The notes under the pieces were generated by a model. It did not search any database. It was given only the letters and a program-made list of their open reading frames with translations, and was not told the origin of the DNA. From positions 62,001-126,000 of the forward strand of contig JBCCMQ010000001.1 in NCBI GenBank assembly GCA_039026235.1: a stretch of 64,000 bases of DNA. Direction: 5' to 3'. The translations under genes were made by a program, and so were the position numbers. This DNA is from JBCCMQ01 sp039026235 (GTDB lineage: Bacteria; Pseudomonadota; Alphaproteobacteria; Rhodobacterales; Rhodobacteraceae). Below, piece after piece: positions 26,433-35,100 of this stretch (positions are counted from its first letter, which is position 1; each line of letters opens with the position of its first letter).

Positions 26433-26836
26433 GCCCGGCCGATGGCTCCTTTTCAAAGGCGTCGGCCTTGGCAAACGACACGAGACTTGCGGGAAGGAAG
26501 ATACAAAGGTCAATCGCGTCGCCGACCCACTGCGAACTATGGAGGCGAGTACCGGAATCGAACCGGTGTACACGGATTTGCAATCCGCTGCGTAACCACT
26601 CCGCCAACTCGCCGGACCGCCCGCTTATGTCGCCACTTTCCGGCCTTTGCAAGGGAGGCGGCGCCATAGTCGCCGAAGAATTATGCGCCATGTCTGCACT
26701 CCGCTGGGAAAACTGTGCCCGAACAGCCGCTTGCGAGGCAAGGATACACCTATCGATGACCGTGCGTGTTGCCCAGTCCGCGGATTTTGTGGCATGACGC
26801 AACAAAGGGCGAACTAAACGGAAGAGTTCACATCGA
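26433..26836. other. Intergenic region holding tRNA-Cys
   Basis: 404 bp between the amidohydrolase and pcm-like genes. It contains tRNA-Cys on the minus strand and, just after the amidohydrolase stop, an imperfect inverted repeat (GGCCGA ... CCTTTTCAAAGG ... TCGGCC, about 26435-26465) without a T-run. I see no protein gene I would support in it. Confidence 0.5.
26540..26613 (-). tRNA. tRNA-Cys (anticodon GCA)
   Basis: Read on the minus strand the molecule starts GGCGAGT and its acceptor partner ACTCGCC is followed by T and an encoded CCA. The anticodon loop reads TTGCAAA (GCA) inside the stem CGGAT/ATCCG. The T arm has GGTTCGAATCC, and the D arm has TGGCGGAGTGGTTACGCA. All four arms pair by eye, and the 74-nt length includes the CCA. 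Confidence 0.96.
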
Positions 26837-27490
26837 ATGCCAGACTATACGGCTCGCAGGACGATGATGGTCGATACCCAGATCCGCCCATCTGACGTAA
26901 CCAAGTATCCGATCATCGACGCGATGCTTTCGGTTCCGCGTGAGGCTTATGTACCCGACGATCTGCGCGAGGCCGCCTATCTTGGTGAGAACCTAGAAGT
27001 CGCTCCGGGCCGCGTGATGCTTGATCCGCGCACGCTGGCCAAGATGCTCGATGCGCTGGATTTGCAGCCGCATGAGACAGTATTGGATCTAGGCTGTGCC
27101 CTGGGCTATTCCTCGGCGCTCATTGCGCGGCTCGTTCTGGGTGTGGTGGCAGTTGAATCCGATACCGCCATGGCGGTCGAGGCTCAGCGAAATCTGTCTG
27201 GCCATGATGTTGACAATGCTGCGGTGATTGACGGGCCCCTAGCGGAGGGTGCCGCCAAACACGGCCCCTATGATGTAATTGCCCTGCAGGGCGGTGCGGC
27301 GGCGTTTCCGGACACGCTGGTGAAACAATTGAAGGTTGGGGGGCGGATTGCCTGCGTTTTCATGGAAGGCGCGCTGGGGGTCTGCCGGATCGGTCACAGG
27401 ACCGAGGAGGGTGTGGTATGGCGTTATGCGTTTAACGCCTCCGCTCCTATAGTTGAGGGATTCGAGGCAATTGCTGAGTTTGCCCTGTAG
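26837..27490 (+). CDS. Protein-L-isoaspartate O-methyltransferase-like protein
   Basis: A 217-residue PIMT-family methyltransferase: TVLDLGCALGYSSALIARL is the SAM-binding motif I, VVAVESDTAMAVEA is motif II, and YDVIALQGGAAAFPDTLVKQLKVGGRI is the post-motif region (three segments). Many alphaproteobacteria carry this PIMT paralogue immediately before tolC, as here. Whether it repairs isoaspartate or has a different role is not certain, because the canonical substrate loop is poorly conserved. Confidence 0.85.
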   Translation: MPDYTARRTMMVDTQIRPSDVTKYPIIDAMLSVPREAYVPDDLREAAYLGENLEVAPGRVMLDPRTLAKMLDALDLQPHETVLDLGCALGYSSALIARLVLGVVAVESDTAMAVEAQRNLSGHDVDNAAVIDGPLAEGAAKHGPYDVIALQGGAAAFPDTLVKQLKVGGRIACVFMEGALGVCRIGHRTEEGVVWRYAFNASAPIVEGFEAIAEFAL

Positions 27491-27518
27491 GGCGCGCGAT
27501 TTCTAGCGAGCAGATAGG

Positions 27519-28919
27519 ATGAAGACCATGGGCCAAAAACTGGCGACGAACACACTCACTCGGCTCGGGCTGGCGACCGCCGTGACGCTGCTGCTCGGCA
27601 CGTCGGGTCCGCTTCAGGCTCAGTCTTTGACAGACACCCTGATCAATGCCTATCGCAATTCCAATCTGCTGGAACAGAACCGGGCGCTTCTGAGGGCTGC
27701 GGATGAAGACACGGCGCTTGCGCTTAGCGGCATTCGACCGGTGATAGACTATGTGCTGCAGTTCAACGAAAGCAACGCCAACGATTTGTCTGAGTTTGGC
27801 CAAGACTCGGCCCAAACGTCGGTTTTGCTTCAACTCAGCACTGATATTTACACGTTTGGCCGAAACAGGCTGTCCGAGGCGGCGGCGCGCTACGCGGTTC
27901 TCGCGGCGCGCGACGGCCTCAAGCAGGTCGAGAATGAGGTCTTCCTGGATGCGATCAACGCGTTCTTTGACGTGCGGCAGGCGACGACTGTCGTCGCCCT
28001 GCGTATAGGAAACCTGTCCTTGATCGAACGCGAACTGCAGGCTTCGCGTGACCGATTTGAGGTGGGTGAAGTGACGCGGACCGATGTGGCAATCGCCGAA
28101 TCCCGTCTGGCCCAGGCGCAAGCAGATCTGGCGGCCGCGAACGGCGCGCTGGACAATACGCGCGAGCTTTACCGCCTGACGGTGGGCCAATATCCGACGA
28201 CGCTTTCCTCACCCGGGGCGGTGCCACAAGTGCCGTCTTCGCTGGACGCCGCGCGTAACACCGCCCGCCAGAGAAACCCAGAGATCCTGCAGGCCCAACA
28301 CAATGTCACGGTCGCCGAGCTTAACGCCGAAAACGCCGAGCGTGCGATTTACCCCACACTCAGCGGCACCGCACAGGTCGGCGTTGACGATGATGGCGAT
28401 AGCCAGAACAACGTTGGCGTGACGCTGCGTGGCCCGATCTACCGGGGCGGATCGATCAGTGCGACCTTCCGCCAGACTTTGGCGGACCTTGATGCGACGA
28501 AGTCGGGGTTGCTGCAGACCAGCTTGCGGATCGATCAGAACGTTGGTGTTGCTTGGTCCGACCTGAACTCGGCAACGGCCCGAATTTCGGCGACGGCTGA
28601 ACAGGTGCGCGCACAGCAGCTTGCCTTCGACGGTCTGCGAGAGGAAGCGGCGCTTGGTGCCCGGACCACGCTTGAGGTTCTGGACGCGGAACAGGACCTG
28701 CTGGATGCCCAAACCGACCAATCCGAGGCAATCAACGATCGCTACGTCGAAGCTTACACGGTTCTATCGACAATGGGCCTTTTGACCGTCGAGGATCTCG
28801 GCCTTGGCATCGCCACCTATGATCCAGAGGCCTACTACAATGCGGTTCGCAACGCACCTGCAACAAGCACGCGCGGACGGCGCCTGGACCGGGTCTTGAA
28901 ATCCATCGGTCGAGAGTAG
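27519..28919 (+). CDS. tolC: TolC-family outer-membrane efflux channel
   Basis: A 466-residue outer-membrane factor for tripartite efflux or type I secretion. A signal peptide (ends LQAQS, about residue 35) precedes two tandem repeats rich in alanine and glutamine coiled-coil stretches, e.g. ERELQASRDRFEVGEVTRTD and EAALGARTTLEVLDAEQDLL, both TolC hallmarks. It is followed 66 bp later by the PopZ-like gene. Confidence 0.92.
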   Translation: MKTMGQKLATNTLTRLGLATAVTLLLGTSGPLQAQSLTDTLINAYRNSNLLEQNRALLRAADEDTALALSGIRPVIDYVLQFNESNANDLSEFGQDSAQTSVLLQLSTDIYTFGRNRLSEAAARYAVLAARDGLKQVENEVFLDAINAFFDVRQATTVVALRIGNLSLIERELQASRDRFEVGEVTRTDVAIAESRLAQAQADLAAANGALDNTRELYRLTVGQYPTTLSSPGAVPQVPSSLDAARNTARQRNPEILQAQHNVTVAELNAENAERAIYPTLSGTAQVGVDDDGDSQNNVGVTLRGPIYRGGSISATFRQTLADLDATKSGLLQTSLRIDQNVGVAWSDLNSATARISATAEQVRAQQLAFDGLREEAALGARTTLEVLDAEQDLLDAQTDQSEAINDRYVEAYTVLSTMGLLTVEDLGLGIATYDPEAYYNAVRNAPATSTRGRRLDRVLKSIGRE

Positions 28920-28985
28920 CTTACCATCTATTGTGTCAGCATAGGCCCTGTTCTACTATCCCTGTGGTGGGTCAGGAGGTAGGTC

Positions 28986-29768
28986 ATGTCGGATAGTGCA
29001 GCCAATGCCGGCGTCGAAGACGTGGTGACGTCGATAAAGCGCCTGGTCTCCGACAGATCTGAAGCAGATGACGCATCTGAGGGCCAAGCGGTCCCGGCCG
29101 AGAAACTTGTTCTGACCCCGGCCTTGCGCGTCGCCGAGCAAACCGCACCGCAAGCACAACACCGTCTTGCCGACCCAGACGATCAGGCAGAGATGGATGC
29201 GCCAGCCAATGCGGGCTTGGAACGGACAGAAGGCACTGATCCGCCCCCTATGCAGCCTGCGTTTCTAAGGCGTGATCAACTTGCCGCGGTGGATCTGGAA
29301 GCGACGATTGCCGAATTGGAAGCTGCCGTTGCGGCTCACGAACAGGAATGGGAACCCGACGGGAGCGAAGAGACCGCGGATTTCGCATCCACACCTCATA
29401 TTCTGAAACCGGCTTCTGATGGCGACCGGTCTGAGGCGGGGCCGATGCGCCTTGAGACGCCAACCGGGCCCTCGGCTGCAGACACGGTTTCGGTCGCTTC
29501 GGACCCTTGGGTTTCCGGCGTCTCCAATCCCAGTCAGACGGATGATAGCGGTGACGCGTCGGTGCCCCATGTGGATCCCGAGAAACGCCAGGATGCTGAG
29601 GACGACCAAGACGATCTCGTTCTGGACGAAATGGCGTTGCGTGAATTGGTCGCGCAGATTGTGCGGGAAGAGCTGAAGGGGCCTTTGGGTGAACGGATAA
29701 CCCGCAATGTACGCAAGCTCGTCCGGCGCGAAATCTTCCGCATCGTTGAAGGACAGTCCCGTGATTAA
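28986..29768 (+). CDS. PopZ-like (DUF2497) polar organising protein candidate
   Basis: A 260-residue, very acidic and low-complexity protein with short conserved ends. The N-terminus GVEDVVTSIKRLVSD resembles the partner-binding helix of Caulobacter PopZ (TMEEILASIRRIISED). The middle (about 40-215) is rich in D, E, P and A. The C-terminus MALRELVAQIVREELKGPLG and the following RITRNVRKLVRREIFRIVEG resemble the PopZ oligomerisation helices. A strong AGGAGG precedes the ATG. It sits after tolC, where popZ lies in Caulobacter (tolC-popZ-valS). In family terms it would form a polar hub; that is inference, since Rhodobacterales genes here are usually annotated hypothetical. Confidence 0.65.
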   Translation: MSDSAANAGVEDVVTSIKRLVSDRSEADDASEGQAVPAEKLVLTPALRVAEQTAPQAQHRLADPDDQAEMDAPANAGLERTEGTDPPPMQPAFLRRDQLAAVDLEATIAELEAAVAAHEQEWEPDGSEETADFASTPHILKPASDGDRSEAGPMRLETPTGPSAADTVSVASDPWVSGVSNPSQTDDSGDASVPHVDPEKRQDAEDDQDDLVLDEMALRELVAQIVREELKGPLGERITRNVRKLVRREIFRIVEGQSRD

Positions 29769-29804
29769 GCTGCGCCCGGTTCCCGGACCGATACCCGGCC
29801 AAAG

Positions 29805-30374
29805 GTGAACACACCAGCCCATCTGATCCTGGGCTCTGCGCTTTTTGCCCGCCCGCCCAAGACCACAACGCTGCTTACCGCCTTTGTCGGCTCTGGATTT
29901 CCGGACCTAAGCGTCGTCGTCATGGTTCGCTGGGCCAGGAATATCGAGGGTCACAGCCCCGGTTATATCTTCAACGTCCTCTACTTTTCCGAAACTTGGC
30001 AGACGGTGTTCGCGATCGACAACTCGATCCTGCTTTGGTCCGCTCTTTTGGCCTTGGGGATTTGGCGGGGTTGGGCCCTGTTCGTGGTCTTCACCGGTTG
30101 TGCCTTGATCCATGTGGTCACGGACCTGTTCCTTCACCACGATGATGGCAGAGCGCATTTTTGGCCCCTAAGCATGTGGAAATTTGAAAGCCCTGTGAGC
30201 TATTGGGACAGCGCACATCATGCAAACACAGTTGCGCCTTTGCTGCTGCTGGTTTCGCTGATTTCGGTGATCGTCCTTTTCAGGCGCTTTCGATCGTGGC
30301 CGCCCCGGACGCTGTTCGCTGCCCTGCTTGCGGCTGACATCTATTTTTCGTCCGTCTGGTTCCGCTTTTTCTGA
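29805..30374 (+). CDS. Small polytopic membrane protein, YdjM/DUF457-like metal-dependent hydrolase candidate
   Basis: A 189-residue protein with about four membrane segments. MNTPAHLILGSALF, a FPDLSV motif and HVVTDLFLHHDDGRAHFWPL provide His/Asp clusters like those of membrane-bound YdjM-type hydrolases. A GTG start (29805) follows AAAGG. Related genes are often labelled 'cobalamin biosynthesis protein CobQ', which I think is a carried-over misannotation: no glutamine amidotransferase or ATPase motif is present. Function unknown. Confidence 0.7.
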   Translation: MNTPAHLILGSALFARPPKTTTLLTAFVGSGFPDLSVVVMVRWARNIEGHSPGYIFNVLYFSETWQTVFAIDNSILLWSALLALGIWRGWALFVVFTGCALIHVVTDLFLHHDDGRAHFWPLSMWKFESPVSYWDSAHHANTVAPLLLLVSLISVIVLFRRFRSWPPRTLFAALLAADIYFSSVWFRFF

Positions 30375-30389
30375 ACCGTCGCTAAAACG

Positions 30390-30412
30390 AAAAACGCGCC
30401 CGTGTGGGCGCG
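30390..30412 (-). terminator. Rho-independent terminator of the DUF6280 gene
   Basis: On the minus strand CGCGCCC-ACAC-GGGCGCG is followed by TTTTT. The 7-bp stem begins 29 bp after the stop of the DUF6280 gene. The plus-strand side has no T-run, so it serves the minus-strand gene. Confidence 0.8.
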
Positions 30413-30440
30413 CCTCTGTACCCGTTCGCCGGTGCTCGTG

Positions 30441-30764
30441 TCAGGCGGCTTCCGCCTGCATCAAAGCGGCGTTGCGACGTTCACTTTCTTCGCGAGACAG
30501 GGCGACCGATGTGCGCACACCCTTGCTGACAAATTCCATTAGGCCTTTCACGACGCGCTCGTTCGGGTCGATACCCGCGCAGGACAGCACTTCGCGGCCG
30601 TCGCGCGACCGCGCCCAACGGGCAATCTGGTCGGGACCGTTGCCATACTTCTTGTCGTCCGCGATTGCATCGTCCAGCGCAGCAAGCACGACCGCCGCGA
30701 ACAGCTTGCGCGCGCGGTTGCCTTGCTCATTATTGAAGGCCGTGCCGTCAACGAAATCGAACAT
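30441..30764 (-). CDS. DUF6280 family protein
   Basis: A 107-residue small cytoplasmic protein of unknown function, recognisable from its Rhodobacteraceae relatives: MFDFVDGTAFNNEQGNRARK, then LAALDDAIADDKKYGNGPDQ and the IDPNERVVKGLMEFVSKGVR segment. ATG 30764 is the family start; an upstream in-frame ATG at 30818 adds a lysine-rich stretch not expected in the family. It is divergent from efp and ends at a clear terminator. Confidence 0.8.
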   Translation of the reverse strand: MFDFVDGTAFNNEQGNRARKLFAAVVLAALDDAIADDKKYGNGPDQIARWARSRDGREVLSCAGIDPNERVVKGLMEFVSKGVRTSVALSREESERRNAALMQAEAA

Positions 30765-30976
30765 GTCGTCGTCCTTTTTTGGTTTTATTGTTTTAAGGCG
30801 TTTAGCGAATATGAACATTCACGCGAGATTCGGTATCCCCCTGAACGAATGTCTGCTATGCACCATTTGCATAGCTACCCAGTCTCCGCTTGCCAGTTCG
30901 CCGCCTTGTCAGGCCATGACGGCCAAGATATAGGAACTGGCAACAAACGTTCAACCTAAAACGAAGGTTTTCCTGG

Positions 30977-31540
30977 ATGCCGAGAATCAATGGCAACGAG
31001 ATCCGTCCCGGCAATGTCCTTGAGCATGATGGCGGACTGTGGGCGGCGATTAAGGTTGACCACGTAAAGCCGGGAAAAGGCGGGGCTTTTGCGCAGGTTG
31101 AGCTGAGGAACCTGCGCAGTGGCTCTAAGTTGAATGAGCGATTTCGGTCGGCTGATAAGGTCGAACGGGTAAGGCTGGAACAGAAAGACCAGCAGTATCT
31201 GTACGAAAACGACGGTATGCTGGTCTTCATGGATGCCGAAACATTTGAGCAGATCGAGCTACCCGTGGACATCCTTGGCGACCGCCGACCGTTCCTTCAG
31301 GACGGTATGACCGTAGTGATCGAATACTACGAAGCCGAGGCACTTAACGCTACGTTACCTCAGAAAGTCATCTGCAAGGTGGTGGAAACAGAGCCCGTGG
31401 TGAAGGGCCAGACCGCCGCAAACAGCTTTAAACCGGCCATTCTGGACAATGGCGTCAAGGTTATGGTTCCCCCGTTTGTCGGCCAGGACGAAGACGTCGT
31501 GGTCAATACCGAGACCATGGAGTATTCTGAAAGGGCGTGA
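30977..31540 (+). CDS. efp: Translation elongation factor P
   Basis: It rescues ribosomes stalled at polyproline stretches. The 187-residue protein has all three EF-P domains; the tip of domain I reads HVKPGKGGAFAQVELRN, so the modification site is lysine (K34). The C-terminal domain shows TAANSFKPAILDNGVKVMVP and PPFVGQDEDVVVNTETMEY. K34 implies the EpmA/EpmB-type beta-lysylation branch rather than arginine rhamnosylation; those enzymes are not in the window. It overlaps the next gene by 4 bp (GTGA). Confidence 0.95.
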   Translation: MPRINGNEIRPGNVLEHDGGLWAAIKVDHVKPGKGGAFAQVELRNLRSGSKLNERFRSADKVERVRLEQKDQQYLYENDGMLVFMDAETFEQIELPVDILGDRRPFLQDGMTVVIEYYEAEALNATLPQKVICKVVETEPVVKGQTAANSFKPAILDNGVKVMVPPFVGQDEDVVVNTETMEYSERA

Positions 31541-32019
31541 CAGGATACCGATCCTTGCGGGTACTTGTGCCAGCGGATGCCGCCGCGCTTTATCCGCTGA
31601 TCTCTCAGGTTCAAACGCTTCATGCCGTGGCCATGCCGCAAAGGTTTCACGCCAATTTGGACCGCCGCGAGATGGCGGATCATTTCGCAGCATGGTTGGG
31701 ACAAGCGGATGTCTTTGCGCTCGGGGCTGAACGCCATGGCGCTTTGGTGGGCTATGCGGTGTTCGAAGTGATCCAAACCCAAGATAAGACGTTCACCAAA
31801 GGTGAGCGGTTCGGCTTTCTACACCACATAGTCGTCGATCGCGACTTTCGACGGGCCGGGATCGGATCTCGCCTGATTGAGGCTGGCAAGAGAGAGCTGC
31901 GCGCACGCGATGTGATACGGCTCGAATCAAGTTACTGGGGCTTCAATGACGCATCGGCCGCCTTGATGCGCCGTGCCGGGCTGACCTTGAGCGAGGTCTT
32001 TGTCGAAGGCGTGATCTGA
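31537..32019 (+). CDS. GNAT-family N-acetyltransferase
   Basis: A 160-residue GNAT enzyme: FLHHIVVDRDFRRAGIGSRL is the acetyl-CoA binding motif A, and WGFNDASAALMRRAGLTLSEV is the family C-terminal region. It starts with GTG overlapping the efp stop, so it is translationally coupled to it. The acceptor is unknown; spermidine/ribosomal-protein type acetylation is possible but not shown. It is convergent with ygfZ, with 2 bp between. Confidence 0.85.
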   Translation: MTGYRSLRVLVPADAAALYPLISQVQTLHAVAMPQRFHANLDRREMADHFAAWLGQADVFALGAERHGALVGYAVFEVIQTQDKTFTKGERFGFLHHIVVDRDFRRAGIGSRLIEAGKRELRARDVIRLESSYWGFNDASAALMRRAGLTLSEVFVEGVI

Positions 32020-32021
32020 GC

Positions 32022-32789
32022 CTATTCGATCGCCTGACCGTCCCATGTCACCGTGGCCTGGCCCGCCTGCATGGGGCCCTTGGCGCGGTCAAAACGCAGA
32101 TGCGCCAGCCCAAGCCCGTGTGATTGCGAAAAAAGGCGCCCGGCTGATTTACCGCCGGCCAAAATCTCGGTGCCCGCATCGGCAGCGCCATCGACGGCGA
32201 CACGCACCAAACCCTTGCGGAGTGCGGTTTTGTGCTTCATGCGCGCCGTGACCTCCTGACCGACATAGCAGCCTTTTTTGAAGTCGACGCCGTGAAGCCG
32301 CTCAAATCCGGCCTCAAGGATGTAGGTCTCGTCCGGGATTAGCTCTGCAGTGCTTTCCGGTACGCCCAATTCGACCCTGAGGTGTTCCCAGTCCGTGGTC
32401 TCTGGCTGACCTTCCGTGTCTCCATAGGCGCGCCAGCCCAGGCCTGGGTGACGGGGGTCGGCAAAACCGGTGTCCGGTGCTGGTCCCAAGCCGCGCGTTA
32501 CGAAAAGCTCGGTTTGTTCGAGAACCACATCGGCACGCAGTTTGTACATCGACAGGCGCCTGACAAAGGCATCGGCCAAAGTTTCGGCCACATCCAGAAG
32601 AAATCCAGCATCGTCCGACAGAATGAAAAAATCGGCCAGGTATTTCCCCTGCGGCGTAAGCAGAGCGGCATAGACCAGTCCCGCCGATGCGTTTGACACA
32701 TCATTGCTGACCAGGCCCTGAAGGAAATCGAACGCGTCCGTGCCGCTGACGCGAATGATCCGACGGCCCGAAATCGCCTCACCGGTCAT
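32022..32789 (-). CDS. ygfZ: Folate-binding YgfZ/GcvT-like protein involved in Fe-S cluster maintenance
   Basis: A 255-residue aminomethyltransferase-fold protein. The diagnostic YgfZ motif K-x-C-x-x-G-Q-E is present as KKGCYVGQEVTARMKHK, and FLQGLVSNDV occurs near the N-terminus. In the family it assists repair or assembly of certain Fe-S enzymes using folate. ATG 32789 has AGGAGA seven bases upstream, deciding against the longer frame to 32843. Confidence 0.9.
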   Translation of the reverse strand: MTGEAISGRRIIRVSGTDAFDFLQGLVSNDVSNASAGLVYAALLTPQGKYLADFFILSDDAGFLLDVAETLADAFVRRLSMYKLRADVVLEQTELFVTRGLGPAPDTGFADPRHPGLGWRAYGDTEGQPETTDWEHLRVELGVPESTAELIPDETYILEAGFERLHGVDFKKGCYVGQEVTARMKHKTALRKGLVRVAVDGAADAGTEILAGGKSAGRLFSQSHGLGLAHLRFDRAKGPMQAGQATVTWDGQAIE

Positions 32790-32862
32790 GGGATGTTCTC
32801 CTGTTGCCATGGCCGTGACTATAGGCAAGGGAAGCGCGAACACAATTCACAGGGTTCCATTC

Positions 32863-33561
32863 ATGCGCGCACCAATAAGTGTGGTTATTCCGACGCGCAA
32901 TGCCGAAGCGACGCTTCCAGCGACCCTGGCATCCCTGATGCCGGGGCTAGAGGCTGGCCTTATCCGCGAAGTTGTGGTCACCGACGCCGGATCATCAGAT
33001 GCCACGCAACGCATTGCCGAGGCAGCCGGCGCCACAGTTGTCAGCGGCCCACCGGGCAGGGGTGGCCAGTTGCAGCGTGGCGCCCGGACTGCCCGGGGCG
33101 ACTGGCTGTTTTTTCTGCATGCGGATTCTGTTCTCGGGCCGGACTGGACCCGGCCAACAGCGGCCCTTGTCCGATCTGAGGAAATGACCGCGGGCTATTT
33201 CGATTTGCAGTTCGACGCGCATGGTTTCGCTCCGGCACTGGTGGCGCGCTGGGCCAATATCCGTTCCCGCGCCTTCGGGCTTCCCTACGGCGACCAGGGG
33301 CTTTTGATCCGCCGGACGCATTATGACGCCGTGGGCGGATACAGCGATCAGCCCTTGATGGAAGATGTCGACATGGCGCGCCGCGTGGGACGGCGGGCCC
33401 TAAGAAGCCTCGGCACCCATCTGACCACGGGCGCGGATCGCTATCTGCGCGACGGATGGTTGCGCAGAAGTTTGGCAAACGGCTGGCTTTTGACCCAATT
33501 CCTGGCCGGTGTCAGCCCGGAAAGGTTGGCGCGGAAATATGATCCGACGCCAGATGATTGA
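32863..33561 (+). CDS. Family 2 glycosyltransferase (TIGR04283 type)
   Basis: A 232-residue GT-A enzyme. SVVIPTRNAEATLPATLASL and VVTDAGSSDATQRIAEAAGA form the nucleotide-sugar site, and a FFLHADSVL motif replaces the usual DXD. The MEDVDMARRVGR motif supplies the acceptor-side acid residue. It matches the TIGR04283 group, some members of which act in arsenosugar or rSAM-associated pathways; no such partner is seen here. It is divergent from ygfZ. Confidence 0.85.
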   Translation: MRAPISVVIPTRNAEATLPATLASLMPGLEAGLIREVVVTDAGSSDATQRIAEAAGATVVSGPPGRGGQLQRGARTARGDWLFFLHADSVLGPDWTRPTAALVRSEEMTAGYFDLQFDAHGFAPALVARWANIRSRAFGLPYGDQGLLIRRTHYDAVGGYSDQPLMEDVDMARRVGRRALRSLGTHLTTGADRYLRDGWLRRSLANGWLLTQFLAGVSPERLARKYDPTPDD

Positions 33562-33614
33562 CCTCTCCACCCGGGCGGTCTAACTCTCGCCGGTCAGCCT
33601 TCCAGGAGAGCTTG

Positions 33615-34814
33615 ATGAGCCTTTCGAACGGACGCCATTACCTTGCCATCCCGGGCCCTTCGGTCATGCCTGACCGGGTGCTTCAGGCAATGCACCGCCC
33701 GGCACCAAACATTTATTCGGGCGAATTGGTGGATGTGACGCACAGCATCGTGTCGGATCTTTGCGCCGTCGCGCGCACGCGCCACCACGTGGCGATGTAC
33801 ATCGGCAACGGCCATGCCGCCTGGGAAGCGGCGCTGGCGAACATCCTTTCGCGCGGTGACAAGGCTTTGGTTCTTGCCACTGGGCGGTTCTGCGTCGGCT
33901 GGGGCGAAATGGCCAAACGGCTCGGTGCCGATGTCGAGACCATCGATTTCGGCCGACAGGCGCCGATTGACGTCGGGCAGGTTGTGGCCGCACTGCAGGC
34001 CGACGGCGACGAAAAGATTAAAGCCGTGCTGGCCGTGCAAAGTGATACCTCGACCAGCGTCAAATCGGACATCGAGGCGCTGGGAAAGGCCATCGCCGCC
34101 AGCGGGCATCCTGCGCTGTTCATGGTCGATTGCATTGCCTGTTTGGCTTGCGACCGTTTCGAAATGGATGATTGGCACGTCGATCTGATGGTCGCCGGCA
34201 GCCAGAAGGGCCTGATGACACCGCCGGGCATGAGCTTTGTGTTCTTCAATGACAAGGCTGATGCGGCGCGCGAAGCGGCGGATTGCGTAACCGCCTATTG
34301 GGACTGGCGGCCGCGCGCGAACCCCCAGGAATACTATCAGCACTTTGCAGGAACTGCGCCGACCCATCACCTGTATGGTCTCCGGGTGGCGCTTGATATG
34401 ATCCTCAAAGAAGAGGGGCTAGAGGCCGTCTGGGCCAGGCACGCAAAGCTTGCCGAGGCTGTTTGGGCCGCCGGCACTGCTTGGTCGGCCGAAGGTCCGT
34501 TCCGGCTCAACGTCGCTGAGCCAGCCCACCGCAGTCACGCCGTCACATCGGCAATGCTGGGCGCGCCCCATGGAACGGCTCTTCGCGATTGGCTGTCGGA
34601 ACGCGCCGGTGTCACGCTGGGCATTGGGCTGGGGATGGCGACGCCGGGTGACCCGGCTTGGCATGGGTTTTTCCGCATCGGCCATATGGGCCATGTCAAT
34701 GCACAGATGGTCATGGGCGTACTGGGCACGATTGAGGCCGGTCTAAAGGCGCTGGGCATTCCGCACGGAAAGGGCGGTCTAGAGGCGGCGGCAGATGTAA
34801 TCTCTACCGCCTGA
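33615..34814 (+). CDS. Class V aminotransferase (alanine/serine-glyoxylate aminotransferase family)
   Basis: A 399-residue PLP enzyme. AIPGPSVMPDRVLQAMHRP is the family opening, and the Schiff-base lysine lies in VAGSQKGLMTPPGMSFVF. IGNGHAAWEAALANIL is the phosphate-binding region, and the substrate arginine region is RIGHMGHVNAQMVM. ATG 33615 has AGGAGA upstream. The substrate could be alanine, serine or ureidoglycine with glyoxylate; context does not decide. It is convergent with the small membrane protein. Confidence 0.88.
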   Translation: MSLSNGRHYLAIPGPSVMPDRVLQAMHRPAPNIYSGELVDVTHSIVSDLCAVARTRHHVAMYIGNGHAAWEAALANILSRGDKALVLATGRFCVGWGEMAKRLGADVETIDFGRQAPIDVGQVVAALQADGDEKIKAVLAVQSDTSTSVKSDIEALGKAIAASGHPALFMVDCIACLACDRFEMDDWHVDLMVAGSQKGLMTPPGMSFVFFNDKADAAREAADCVTAYWDWRPRANPQEYYQHFAGTAPTHHLYGLRVALDMILKEEGLEAVWARHAKLAEAVWAAGTAWSAEGPFRLNVAEPAHRSHAVTSAMLGAPHGTALRDWLSERAGVTLGIGLGMATPGDPAWHGFFRIGHMGHVNAQMVMGVLGTIEAGLKALGIPHGKGGLEAAADVISTA

Positions 34815-34821
34815 ACCGCAT

Positions 34822-35019
34822 TTACCTGGGGTCGCGCTGATCACGCCGGTTCTGGCCAAAAACGATGAGACGGTCCAGTGACCACCCTGACAACATTGCT
34901 GCAATCATTCCGAACGCCACCCATATTCCAAACAGAAACATGAAAACGACCACGCCAAACGACACCAGAAACGCCGTGGTGTAGTTCGGGGCAACACCTA
35001 TTCCGCGTTCATCGCGCAT
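34822..35019 (-). CDS. Small single-pass membrane protein
   Basis: A 65-residue protein with one strong hydrophobic segment (about residues 14-41, TAFLVSFGVVVFMFLFGIWV and on) and a basic C-terminus (NRRDQRDPR). AAGGAG five bases upstream fixes the ATG at 35019; a longer frame to 35067 lacks this support. No family recognised. It follows the hisC-like gene on the same strand. Confidence 0.65.
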   Translation of the reverse strand: MRDERGIGVAPNYTTAFLVSFGVVVFMFLFGIWVAFGMIAAMLSGWSLDRLIVFGQNRRDQRDPR

Positions 35020-35100
35020 GACCGCTCCTTTCCGCCGAAAGGATAAACTTCGGCACGCTTCTGTCACCTGTTTTGTTAAAACGGTTTCTTCAACGTGCGG

